Positions 1 to 7,681 of a stretch of DNA of 64,000 nucleotides are shown here, one piece after another. The notes below the pieces were generated by a model. It made no database searches. It saw only the letters and a program-made list of their open reading frames with translations, and was not told the DNA's origin. Numbering within the stretch: the stretch's first letter is position 1; every line of letters starts with the position of its first letter. Made by a program: the position numbers and the translations under genes. The DNA lies in NCBI GenBank assembly GCA_963664255.1, contig OY760938.1:868001-932000 (forward strand). The letters run 5' to 3'. The stretch is from G963663775 sp963664255. Lineage in GTDB: Bacteria; Bacillota; Clostridia; Oscillospirales; Butyricicoccaceae.

Positions 1-537
1 CGCGCCCAAGCCATAGCTTGCCTCGCGGAAGGTATCGGGCACACTGAGCAATGCCTCTTCTGCTGTACGCATGACCAGCGGCAAAATCATAATCGCCAAG
101 GTCATTGCACCAGCCAGCAAGGAATAGCCCCAATGCAGATAGCTGACGAAAAACAGCGTGCCAAACAAGCCATAGACGATGGATGGAATGCCGGACAGGG
201 TTTCTGTCGTGATACGAATCAGCTCTACGATTTTATTGCCGCGTTTTGCATATTCTGTCAAATAAATCGCGGTGAACAAGCCAAGCGGCACAGCAATCAG
301 CAGTGAAAGCGCAGTCATGATGACCGTAGTAATCGCCGCTGGCACAAGAGAAACATTTTCAGACGTATAGTGGAGCGAGAAAATAGAGGGCTTGATGTAA
401 GGAATTCCATTTACTAAAATATAGGCGATTAAAAACAGCAGTACGCTAAAGGTTGCGATTGCCGCCAAATAGACCATGGCTTTCTGCAAAAAGTTGATGG
501 TTTTGCGCAGCAGCCGACGCAGTTTTTGTATATTCAT
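1..537 (-). CDS. pstA: Phosphate ABC transporter permease PstA (3' end outside window)
   Basis: One of the two membrane permeases of the high-affinity phosphate importer. Only the first 179 codons are visible and the frame is open to base 1. After a charged N-terminus (MNIQKLRRLL) comes a hydrophobic segment (about residues 20-45), then the permease core with TEYAKRG and LSGIPSIVYGLFG, typical of PstA/PstC. The visible part ends in the EAA-loop region that docks on the PstB ATPase (FREASYGLGA). The ATG at 537 overlaps the pstC stop by four bases (ATGA), which argues for translational coupling. pstB and phoU would be expected just beyond base 1 but cannot be seen. Confidence 0.93.
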   Translation of the reverse strand, partial: MNIQKLRRLLRKTINFLQKAMVYLAAIATFSVLLFLIAYILVNGIPYIKPSIFSLHYTSENVSLVPAAITTVIMTALSLLIAVPLGLFTAIYLTEYAKRGNKIVELIRITTETLSGIPSIVYGLFGTLFFVSYLHWGYSLLAGAMTLAIMILPLVMRTAEEALLSVPDTFREASYGLGA

Positions 538-1388
538 TTGCCCTCCCTCCTTTTCAGTATGGAGAATGATAAGTTAATGAGCAAAATAAACACGAACAGC
601 ACCACACCGGTTGCAATCAATGCCTCACGATGCAAGTCGGTTGCATAACCCATTTCGGTGACGATATTTGCCGTCAAGGTTCGGATACCTTTCAAAACGT
701 TGCCCGTAATACGCGGTTGGTTGCCGGCAACCATGATAACCGCCATGGTTTCGCCAATCGCACGACCAATGCCCAGCACAACGCCCGCCAGCACACCAGA
801 TTTTGCCGCAGGCAGCACCACTGTAAAAATCGCGCGCTCATGCGTTGCGCCGATGCCAACTGCACCTTCATAATAATGGCTGGGCACCGCACGCAGTGCC
901 GATTCGGAAACGCCGATAATCGTGGGCAAAATCATAATGCCGAGCAGAATTGATGCCGTTAAAATGCTGGCACCATTGCCCCCTAGTGTACGTACCCATG
1001 GCACCAGCACCACGATACCAAAAAAGCCATAGACAACCGAAGGAATACCTGCCAGCAGCTCTGTGCAAGGCTTCAAAAAGCTGTACATACGCTTCGGGCA
1101 ATAAAATGCCATGAAAATTGCGGTGAGCAGACCAATCGGCACACCAACGATAATCGCACCCGCTGTAATATACAAACTGCCGACAATCATCGGCAAAATG
1201 CCGTATGATGCCGGTTCGTTGGAGGGAGCCCATTTTGTGCCGCTCAAAAAATTCCAAACGCCAATTTCTTTAATTGCCGGCAAGCCGTTTGCAAACAAAA
1301 AAATGCAAATCAGCACAACGGCTGCAATGGAGGTCAGTGCACATAGAAAAAACAGCACGTGCATGACCTTTTCTCTTATTTCTTTCAA
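534..1388 (-). CDS. pstC: Phosphate ABC transporter permease PstC
   Basis: Integral membrane permease that pairs with PstA to move phosphate delivered by PstS. The 284-residue length fits the family. It has six predicted membrane segments, the LLAGIPSVVYGFFGIVVLVP block and the EAA-type cytoplasmic loop around GAVGIGATHERAIFTVVLP. The start is TTG at 1388, preceded by GAGGTG at a normal distance; a nearby ATG at 1393 is out of frame and stops at once. It lies 205 bp after pstS on the same strand and overlaps pstA by ATGA. The 205-bp gap holds only a short GGCG/CGCC hairpin, so I read the three genes as one operon. Confidence 0.95.
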   Translation of the reverse strand: MKEIREKVMHVLFFLCALTSIAAVVLICIFLFANGLPAIKEIGVWNFLSGTKWAPSNEPASYGILPMIVGSLYITAGAIIVGVPIGLLTAIFMAFYCPKRMYSFLKPCTELLAGIPSVVYGFFGIVVLVPWVRTLGGNGASILTASILLGIMILPTIIGVSESALRAVPSHYYEGAVGIGATHERAIFTVVLPAAKSGVLAGVVLGIGRAIGETMAVIMVAGNQPRITGNVLKGIRTLTANIVTEMGYATDLHREALIATGVVLFVFILLINLSFSILKRREGK

Positions 1389-1593
1389 TTCATTTCACCT
1401 CACAGATGCGGAAACGAGCCAAGGACACAGCGGAATCGAATTTGCATTTTGCCATTCTAAGTGAAATAGATGTGCTGTGTCAGGCGTTTTCCGCCTTTTT
1501 CATCCATCAGCTTTCACCCAGCAAAGCAATGTGCAAACGCCCCTTCCGCGTGTCCTTTTTCTTACCGTTCAGCTCGTTGCTGCGCTGCCGTTT

Positions 1594-2520
1594 TTATGCA
1601 AGCTCAGACCAATCTTCCACTGCACCGGTGTAAATATCCTTCACCTGTGCCATGGTCAAATCTTCCATTGTATTTTCCTGATTCACAATCATTGCGATGC
1701 CGTCCATTGCAATCACGGTCGGTGTCAGCTCTGCGCTTTCAGAGTCCTTCAGCTCACGAGATGCCATGCCAATGTCAAATGTGCCTTCCATTGCGCCAGT
1801 CATGCCGGAGGTAGAGTCCGAGGTCTGCAGGTCAATGGTTGCCTTTGCATTGAGTGCCTTATATGCTTCAATCATCTTTTCCATCACAGGAGAAACAGAG
1901 GAAGAGCCGCCCACGGTAATCTTGCCCTCAGAACCATCGCTTGTGAAGCTGTCTGCTGCATCCACTGCAATATAGCCGTTTTCTTCTACAATCTTCTGGC
2001 CTTCTGCGCTCATGATAAAGTGCATAAAGTCTGCTGTCAAGCCAGTCGGCTCGCCCTTGGTTGCAACGTTGAACGGACGTGCCAGCTTATAAGCGCCGCT
2101 TTTTACATTTTCAGCAGTTGCTTCTGCGCCGTCAACCTTAACCGCCTTTACGGTATCGTTCAAAGAACCGAGGGAAATGTATCCAATCGCTCTGCTGTCA
2201 CCTGCTACGTTTGTGATGACCACGCTGGTTGCATTTGCAATGACTGCTTCAACGGTGGTGTTGTCCACCTTGTTACCGCTTGCATCCTTTTCTTCTACGC
2301 CAGTCAGCTCTACGAAAGCACCACGTGTGCCAGAACCTTCTTCGCGAGAAACAACGGTAATCATACCGCTCATTGCGGTTGCTGCTGCCGCCGTGGTGGT
2401 GTCTGCGGCTTCGGTACCCTGTGTATCTGTAGATGCAGCTTCGGTGCTTGTGCTGCCGCAGCCTGCCATTGCACCCATCATCAACACACCTGCGAGGATC
2501 ATGCTCAACGCCTTTTTCAT
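1594..2520 (-). CDS. pstS: Phosphate-binding lipoprotein PstS, halves in circularly permuted order
   Basis: Solute-binding lipoprotein of the Pst system. The signal peptide ends in an AMAGC lipobox (Cys21), followed by a Thr/Ala-rich linker to about residue 50. In ordinary PstS the block GSTSVxP...SRELK...NWSEVGG comes first and the block with SREEGSGTRG, GYISLGSL and a final GYI comes second. Here the second block comes first (about residues 53-187, with SREEGSGTRG at 58-67). The canonical first block follows (about 199-308: GSSSVSP, SRELK, ending DWSELA and a stop). The break falls at the usual NWSEVGG/VVSRE junction. All recognisable phosphate-loop motifs are kept, so it is probably functional. 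Gene order and the Pho-box-like promoter support the PstS role. Confidence 0.93.
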   Translation of the reverse strand: MKKALSMILAGVLMMGAMAGCGSTSTEAASTDTQGTEAADTTTAAAATAMSGMITVVSREEGSGTRGAFVELTGVEEKDASGNKVDNTTVEAVIANATSVVITNVAGDSRAIGYISLGSLNDTVKAVKVDGAEATAENVKSGAYKLARPFNVATKGEPTGLTADFMHFIMSAEGQKIVEENGYIAVDAADSFTSDGSEGKITVGGSSSVSPVMEKMIEAYKALNAKATIDLQTSDSTSGMTGAMEGTFDIGMASRELKDSESAELTPTVIAMDGIAMIVNQENTMEDLTMAQVKDIYTGAVEDWSELA

Positions 2521-2564
2521 TTTCGTATTTCTCCTTTTTGCTCATAATTCGTCTTACAAATTTT

Positions 2565-2618
2565 ATTATACGGTCCGTTTGTAAAGTTGTAACCATCTCA
2601 TTGTAATGTTTTTGTAAA
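2565..2618 (-). promoter_or_regulatory. Pho-box-like promoter of pstSCA
   Basis: On the minus strand there are TTTACA-type hexamers at 2613-2618, 2602-2607 and 2580-2585. They lie on an 11-bp phase (11 then 22 bp), with an off-phase GTTACA at 2588-2593. A TATAAT -10 box follows at 2565-2570, and there is no good -35. Direct repeats in 11-bp phase that replace the -35 are the pattern of PhoP/PhoB-activated promoters, and the downstream gene is pstS. Assignment to PhoP is inferred. Confidence 0.6.
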
Positions 2619-2622
2619 GCCA

Positions 2623-2674
2623 ACGAAAAACACGCAATTCCAATCTTGTTCAATCAGAATTACGTGTTTTTCGT
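2623..2674 (-). terminator. Terminator after the M24 peptidase gene
   Basis: The perfect 12-bp arms ACGAAAAACACG (2623-2634) and its complement (2663-2674) form a stem with T-rich 3' arm. It lies just downstream of the peptidase gene and directly upstream of the pstS promoter, so it would insulate the two minus-strand units. There is no long free U-tract, so its strength is uncertain. Confidence 0.5.
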
Positions 2675-2710
2675 TTGATATAGTATTTATTTTACCCTTG
2701 TATGCTTTTT

Positions 2711-3778
2711 TTATACCGGCAGCACCAAAAGATTTTTCGGCGCCTTTGTAAGATTTGCGCAAGCATCTGCCTCCAGCAGCAGCATATCCTCAATACGCAC
2801 CCCAAATTTCCCCGCCAAGTAAATACCGGGCTCGGCGGTGAGCACGGCGCCCACGGGCAGCACACTTGTCGCAGACGGGGAGGCATTCGGCGCTTCATGA
2901 ATCTCTAGCCCGACACCATGCCCAAAGCCATGCCCAAACGCATCGCCAAAGCCTGCCTGCACAATGATGTCACGCGCCGCCGCATCCACTGCGCTGCCTT
3001 TGATGCCTGCATGTGCCGCCGCAATACCCGCCTGCTGCGCCTGCAGCACCGTGTCATAGACCCGCTGCATTTCGTCTGTGCAATATCCCACCGCTACGGT
3101 GCGCGTCATATCCGAGCAATAACCATCCACGATGCAGCCAAAGTCCATCGTCACAAACTCCCCTGTGGCAATCGGCTTATCCGACGGCACGCCATGCGGT
3201 TTGGAAGAATTGACCCCCGACACCACGATGGGGTCAAAGGACATATTTTCGGCACCGTGCCATAGCATGCGATAGGTCAGCCGCGCAGCAATCTGCCGCT
3301 CGGTCACGCCTGGACGAATGTCACCCAGCACTTCCTCCAGTGCCCGCTCGGCAATGCGCTGTGCGCAGACAATCCGCTCCACCTCTTGCGCCGTCTTGAC
3401 CATACGCAGATTCTGCATGAAATCCTGCATAGGCTGTGTGGAAATTTGCAAACCCCGCTCCCATTTTTGATAATCGGCATAGGTCAGGGAGGTGTCCTCC
3501 AACGCCACGCACTGCACATTATCTGCAAGCAAACACGCACGCACCTCCCCAGCATAGCTGTTCCCTGCATGAATTTCATGCACCATGCAGTCCTCAATGA
3601 TGGCACGTGCCGCTTCGATATACCGAAAATCGGTGAAGAAATGGGCACTTGTGCGAGAAATATAACATACGCCTGCTGTGGAATGAAAATCGGTTGCATA
3701 CCGCCGATTGTGCTCACTGGTCAAAAGCACGGCGTCAAAGCTTGCATTTTCCAGCGCCGCTTGTATCTTTTGTATCAT
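2711..3778 (-). CDS. Xaa-Pro peptidase, M24 family
   Basis: Cytoplasmic metallopeptidase that cleaves Xaa-Pro bonds in peptides. The 355-residue protein has an N-terminal creatinase-like domain (to about residue 125) and a pita-bread catalytic domain. The five metal ligands are visible in order: MDFG, SDMTR, HGVGLEIHE, TAEPGIY and VRIED. The ATG overlaps the aroQ stop by four bases (ATGA), and the gene is the last of the yqeG/endonuclease/aroQ operon. In many Firmicutes an efp gene follows this peptidase; here a terminator and the pst operon follow instead. Aminopeptidase P versus prolidase specificity cannot be settled from sequence. Confidence 0.93.
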   Translation of the reverse strand: MIQKIQAALENASFDAVLLTSEHNRRYATDFHSTAGVCYISRTSAHFFTDFRYIEAARAIIEDCMVHEIHAGNSYAGEVRACLLADNVQCVALEDTSLTYADYQKWERGLQISTQPMQDFMQNLRMVKTAQEVERIVCAQRIAERALEEVLGDIRPGVTERQIAARLTYRMLWHGAENMSFDPIVVSGVNSSKPHGVPSDKPIATGEFVTMDFGCIVDGYCSDMTRTVAVGYCTDEMQRVYDTVLQAQQAGIAAAHAGIKGSAVDAAARDIIVQAGFGDAFGHGFGHGVGLEIHEAPNASPSATSVLPVGAVLTAEPGIYLAGKFGVRIEDMLLLEADACANLTKAPKNLLVLPV

Positions 3779-4209
3779 AATTGCATCGCCTGAATCGCTT
3801 CCACCGCCAGCAAATAGCTGTTTTTACCAAAGCCCGCAATCGTGCCCGCGCAAACCGGTGCAATGACAGAGGTATGGCGGAATTCTTCGCGCGCATGAAC
3901 ATTGGACATATGTACCTCGATGCAGGGCAGACGAATCGCGGAAATGGCGTCGCGAATCGCATAACTATAGTGCGTATACGCACCTGCATTCAAAATCACG
4001 GCATCGCAATCCTCCATCGCTTGGTGCAGGCGGTCAATCAACGCGCCCTCGCTGTTAGACTGGAACACCACGCATTCCATGCCGAGCTGGCGGCAACGGC
4101 GCACCACCTCTTCATTAATCGCCGCAAGGCTATTGCGTCCATAAATACCCGGCTCACGCTTGCCCGTCAAATTGATATTGGGTCCATGCATCAAAAGAAT
4201 CTGTTTCAT
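3775..4209 (-). CDS. aroQ: 3-dehydroquinate dehydratase, type II
   Basis: Third step of the shikimate pathway: 3-dehydroquinate to 3-dehydroshikimate. At 144 residues it has the usual type II length and forms dodecamers in known members. It shows HGPNINLTG, REPGIYG with the catalytic Tyr23, the lid arginine region, NAGAYTHYS, and EVHMSNVHAREEFRHTS with the catalytic His. It starts one codon after the upstream endonuclease-like gene ends (4210) and overlaps the M24 peptidase start by ATGA, so translation is probably coupled. Confidence 0.97.
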   Translation of the reverse strand: MKQILLMHGPNINLTGKREPGIYGRNSLAAINEEVVRRCRQLGMECVVFQSNSEGALIDRLHQAMEDCDAVILNAGAYTHYSYAIRDAISAIRLPCIEVHMSNVHAREEFRHTSVIAPVCAGTIAGFGKNSYLLAVEAIQAMQL

Positions 4210-5064
4210 CTATTTTTTGGCTCCTTCGTAAAGTTGTTTCATCGTGACGGCATCCTCTGCCTGTGTCCCTGCCGATTCGCAGATGAAGGTGGGGGTATAG
4301 CCGCGCTCTGCCGTCAATTCGGCAATGGGGTCAAACTCCGGCCCATAGACGGTATCTGCGAAGGTCAAGTGCCGCTTTTCGCCCTTGTCCGTATATTCGA
4401 TTTTGGAAAAATGGCTGTGAAACACCCGTGCACGTTCTATGCCGATGGTGTTTTCCATTTGGTCAAACAAGGCGGCAAAGGCTTCTTTCGAGCGAAATTT
4501 CCCCTGTGTGCGTGCGTTGAGATGCCCAAAGTCAATGCACGGCAGCAGACGGTCATCCTGCGCCACAAACTGAAAGACCTCCTCCGCACTGCCCATCACG
4601 CTTTGCTTGCCCATCGTTTCCAGACAAACGGTCTGCTGACCATACCCTGCGGCATCCATTTCCCGCAAAATCTGCCGCACATTTTCCATGGTGTTTTGTG
4701 CCGCACGGTCGCGTGACAGCTTGCCTTGTCCGCCGCAGTGCACCGTCAAACGGGTTGCCCCCATTGCCTGCGCCGCCGCACAGCTTTGTAAAATATAGCC
4801 GATGTTCTTCTCCATCCGCTCTGGCTCATCCGAGGATAGGTTGATAAAATACGGTGTGTGAATCGACAGCGCAATGCCGTATTCCTGCGCTTGCTCCCCG
4901 ATTTTTTGTGCTGTTTTCGTGCCGACATTCACACCGCGCCCGCACTGATATTCATAGGCATTCAGTCCCATCGCCGCCAGCCAGCGCGGTGCATCCGCAG
5001 TGGCTTTATAGCCTGCATCGATAAACGATTGGGCGCTCCCCGCAGGTCCAAACTTAGCTTCCAT
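4210..5064 (-). CDS. Endonuclease IV-like TIM-barrel protein
   Basis: Resembles the Nfo/AP endonuclease 2 family, which cleaves DNA 5' of abasic sites with three metal ions. Matching blocks are SIHTPYFINLSSD, LTVHCGG, LETMGK, CIDFGHLNA, FHSHFSK and ICESAG, giving most of the His/Glu/Asp ligands. The usual DRH ligand motif reads KRH here, so one acidic ligand seems missing and DNA cleavage is not certain; a related sugar isomerase-type activity is possible. I place the start at the ATG at 5064 (MEAKFGPAG), eight bases after GGAGAA. Longer in-frame starts would run deep into yqeG. It overlaps yqeG by 11 bp. Confidence 0.8.
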   Translation of the reverse strand: MEAKFGPAGSAQSFIDAGYKATADAPRWLAAMGLNAYEYQCGRGVNVGTKTAQKIGEQAQEYGIALSIHTPYFINLSSDEPERMEKNIGYILQSCAAAQAMGATRLTVHCGGQGKLSRDRAAQNTMENVRQILREMDAAGYGQQTVCLETMGKQSVMGSAEEVFQFVAQDDRLLPCIDFGHLNARTQGKFRSKEAFAALFDQMENTIGIERARVFHSHFSKIEYTDKGEKRHLTFADTVYGPEFDPIAELTAERGYTPTFICESAGTQAEDAVTMKQLYEGAKK

Positions 5065-5578
5065 TTGTTTTTCTCCGTGTTTCCATTTGTTTTTTTCCAT
5101 ATGCAATAAATCCACGTTCCAACTGATAGCGCAAATGGATGATAAAATCCCGATGGTCAATCGAATTGACATAGCAGGTCATTGCTGCCCCTGCTCGATT
5201 GCCGCCAAACGTATCGGTATAAATCTGGTCACCAATCACCGCACACTGCCCTATCGGCAATCCCAGCTGCTTTGCACCGCGCAAAAAACCGTCTTTCGAT
5301 GGCTTATAGGCACGGTGCAAATGGGGCACGCCCAGTTCCTCGCAGAACAGCTGTACCCGCTCGGCTTTATTATTGGACAAAACCAGCACGGCAATACCTG
5401 CCTGCACAAAGCTTTGCAAAAAAGGACCGACTTGCTCGGATGGTTTCGGTGCGTGTCTGGATGCCATGGTGCCATCCAAATCGATTAAAATCCCGCGAAC
5501 ACCATTTTGCAGCATCAGCGCGGGCGTAATTTCATAAATAGAAGAAAACACATATGTCGGAATGAATTGATTTTTCAA
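5054..5578 (-). CDS. yqeG: YqeG family HAD phosphatase
   Basis: Small HAD-superfamily hydrolase of 174 residues. The DLDGT motif with nucleophile Asp at about residue 33, LSNNK, KPSKDG and GDQIYTDTFGGNRAG are the four HAD motifs in order. YqeG relatives include phosphatidylglycerophosphate phosphatases, but the substrate here is not known. First gene of a four-gene minus-strand operon with an endonuclease IV-like gene, aroQ and an M24 peptidase; the next gene overlaps its end by 11 bp. Confidence 0.9.
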   Translation of the reverse strand: MKNQFIPTYVFSSIYEITPALMLQNGVRGILIDLDGTMASRHAPKPSEQVGPFLQSFVQAGIAVLVLSNNKAERVQLFCEELGVPHLHRAYKPSKDGFLRGAKQLGLPIGQCAVIGDQIYTDTFGGNRAGAAMTCYVNSIDHRDFIIHLRYQLERGFIAYGKKQMETRRKTNGS

Positions 5579-5675
5579 AGCCTTTTCGTCCTCCCATTGG
5601 CATGATAAAAAGCGTTTCTACATACAATAGTGTAATGGATTTTGCATACAATGTCCAGTCAAAGGAGTGATTTTC

Positions 5676-6467
5676 ATGCCACTGCCCGATTCTGTTATTC
5701 TTGTCTGTGCCGGTGACGATGCCCTGCGCGCAGTAGCGAGCGGACATCCCCTGCTCCAGCTTTGCCTAACCATCAACACGCAGGGCAGCCTATATACCTC
5801 CTGCCACAGCACATTGCCCAATGGCTATCTGGGTTTGCAAGACCCCGGCACGCAGGTCACCCAAATTCCGGCGGCAACCATTGCCGAAGCCTTGCTGCAG
5901 GAATGCCGCCGCACAGGGGCGCGCGGCGTGTTTGCGGATTTGGAGAGTGACACACGCGCCGTACGTGCGCTTTGCAAAACGCTGGACACGGTGCTTTATG
6001 CCGCCAATATCCCCCTGTTTGTGCCGCCCTCCCGTGCCGAAGATGTTGCCCATGCCATTATCACCTTTGAAACCGCCATCAGCGGCGGCAGTCTGTCCGA
6101 ACGCCTGTCCGAGGCGCAAACCCAACATGGAAGCGACCGTGTTGCCGCCTTGCTGCAGCCCATCAGTGCCGATTTTTGTCTGCCCTCGCAAACTGCCGAC
6201 GGCACACCGTTGACTGTCGCCGAGCGCCATACCTTGCTGCAGCAATATCCGTCCCAGATTTTCTTTTCGCGGGAGCTGTGCGCCAAGTATTTCACCTATA
6301 TGGATGCCGAGCAACGCGGACATTTTGTCCTCTTTGATGACGCCAGCACGTGGCTTGCCAAGCTTTCTGTGCTGGATGGGCTGCATATCTCGCATTGCTT
6401 TGCGCTGTATCCAGATGCCGCACCCATGCTGCGGACAGCACCCGTCACAAGCGCTGTCAAACCGTGA
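5676..6467 (+). CDS. Hypothetical protein, 263 residues
   Basis: I do not recognise this protein. The ATG at 5676 follows AAAGGAG (5661-5667) at eight bases; an in-frame GTG at 5667 overlaps the binding site and is less likely. There is no signal peptide or membrane helix. It looks like an alternating alpha/beta protein (segments such as VILVCAGDD, GVFADLESD, IPLFVPP), which could be part of a TIM barrel, but no catalytic motif is clear. It is divergent from yqeG, and its 3' end overlaps the convergent ybaK gene by 11 bp. A CATACAAT sequence at 5645-5652 could be its -10 region. Confidence 0.75.
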   Translation: MPLPDSVILVCAGDDALRAVASGHPLLQLCLTINTQGSLYTSCHSTLPNGYLGLQDPGTQVTQIPAATIAEALLQECRRTGARGVFADLESDTRAVRALCKTLDTVLYAANIPLFVPPSRAEDVAHAIITFETAISGGSLSERLSEAQTQHGSDRVAALLQPISADFCLPSQTADGTPLTVAERHTLLQQYPSQIFFSRELCAKYFTYMDAEQRGHFVLFDDASTWLAKLSVLDGLHISHCFALYPDAAPMLRTAPVTSAVKP

Positions 6468-6942
6468 TGTCGGCACAGCTACCCGCCACCAACTGCAGCA
6501 GCTCTTCTGGCGCAGTTTCTATCTGATGCCCGATTTTCCCAGCCGAAACGATGATGCATGGAATCTGCTGTACTGTTTGATGAAACACCGTAGGATATGC
6601 CTTTTTCATGCCAACAGGAGAACAGCCGCCACGTACATATCCCGTCAACCCCAGAATTTCCTTGACTGCAATCAGCTCCACTGCCTTTTCGCCTGCCGCT
6701 CTGGCGGCTTTTTTCAAATCCAATTCTGCGGCAACTGGCACGACAAACACCAAAATTTTTCCGCTTTTGCCACGCGCCACCAATGTTTTAAACACATGGT
6801 CTGGGTTTTGCCCCAACAGCTGTGCCACTGTTACGCCGTCCACCGCTTCTTTCCCATGCGGATATTCGTGCGCCGTATAGGCAATGCCCGCCTGCTCCAA
6901 AATCCGCATCACATTTGTTTTCAGTTCCGTCTGTTTTGCCAT
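6457..6942 (-). CDS. ybaK: Cys-tRNA(Pro)/Cys-tRNA(Cys) deacylase, YbaK/EbsC type
   Basis: Trans-editing enzyme that hydrolyses mischarged aminoacyl-tRNA, chiefly Cys-tRNA(Pro). The 161-residue protein has the YbaK core: VFKTLVARGKSGKILVFVVPV with the conserved lysine, GEKAVELI, and GYVRGGCSPVGMKK. I chose the ATG at 6942 (MAKQTELKTN), five bases after AAGGGA; longer versions add only a charged non-conserved tail. Its last 11 bp overlap the convergent hypothetical gene. Confidence 0.93.
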   Translation of the reverse strand: MAKQTELKTNVMRILEQAGIAYTAHEYPHGKEAVDGVTVAQLLGQNPDHVFKTLVARGKSGKILVFVVPVAAELDLKKAARAAGEKAVELIAVKEILGLTGYVRGGCSPVGMKKAYPTVFHQTVQQIPCIIVSAGKIGHQIETAPEELLQLVAGSCADITV

Positions 6943-7142
6943 GTTCCCTTCTGTCCTCCTGCAATCCTTTCCTTCCATTATACGCCGTATCGTTTTCGTG
7001 CACAAGCCGCTTTACAGACACCGATTGCCGTGCTATACTGACATAAACTAGATAATATTCGATTTTTTGTTGTCTTTTCAAGTCCCACTTGCAAAAGATG
7101 CCGTTATCCTCCCCTTAAGAGAGAAAAAGGAGCTTTGTACAA

Positions 7143-7511
7143 ATGAAATACGAATGGCTGGATGCATATTGTCTTTCCAAAAAAGGTGCAGAAAAAGATT
7201 ACAAGGTAGAATGGGAAGTCACACGCTACATGATTGGCGGAAAAATGTTTGCAATGGTGGGTGATAACAAGCAAAAGCGTCCGATTGTCACGCTCAAGTG
7301 TGCACCGGAATTTGGGGAATTTCTCCGCCAAACGCATGAGGACATTGCGCCCGGCTACTATATGAACAAACTGCACTGGAATTCCGTGGATTTAAACGGC
7401 GATGTGCCGGATGAAACCGTTCGAGAGATGGTTGATATGTCCTACGAACTCATTCTGCACGGACTGCCCAAAACTGCCCAAAAAGCCATTTTAGACGCCA
7501 CTGCCATCTAA
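7143..7511 (+). CDS. MmcQ/YjbR family protein
   Basis: A 122-residue member of the MmcQ/YjbR family, small proteins with a CyaY-like fold often annotated as DNA-binding on weak evidence. Seen are the family blocks YKVEWEVTRYMIGGKMFAM, IVTLKCAPEFGEFLR, PGYYMNKLHWNSVDL and ELILHGLPK. ATG at 7143 follows AAAAAGGAG. It stands alone between convergent ybaK and the pta promoter. Molecular function unknown. Confidence 0.88.
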   Translation: MKYEWLDAYCLSKKGAEKDYKVEWEVTRYMIGGKMFAMVGDNKQKRPIVTLKCAPEFGEFLRQTHEDIAPGYYMNKLHWNSVDLNGDVPDETVREMVDMSYELILHGLPKTAQKAILDATAI

Positions 7512-7603
7512 ACCACGCGTGTGCTCCAGCACATACAACACTGCTCTGACAGAATTTATGGCAGTTTTTGATGATTTTCTGTTTGTTTTTTTGCGTTTAT
7601 TGG

Positions 7604-7633
7604 TTGAGTTTCCCTTGTCAAAAGGTGTATAAT
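7604..7633 (+). promoter_or_regulatory. Promoter of pta
   Basis: TTGAGT at 7604-7609, an 18-bp spacer, and TATAAT at 7628-7633, giving a housekeeping sigma-type promoter about 48 bp before the pta start. Confidence 0.65.
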
Positions 7634-7681
7634 ACTAGTATTACCGATGAACGATAATAGAACAAAGGAGATTATGGCACT

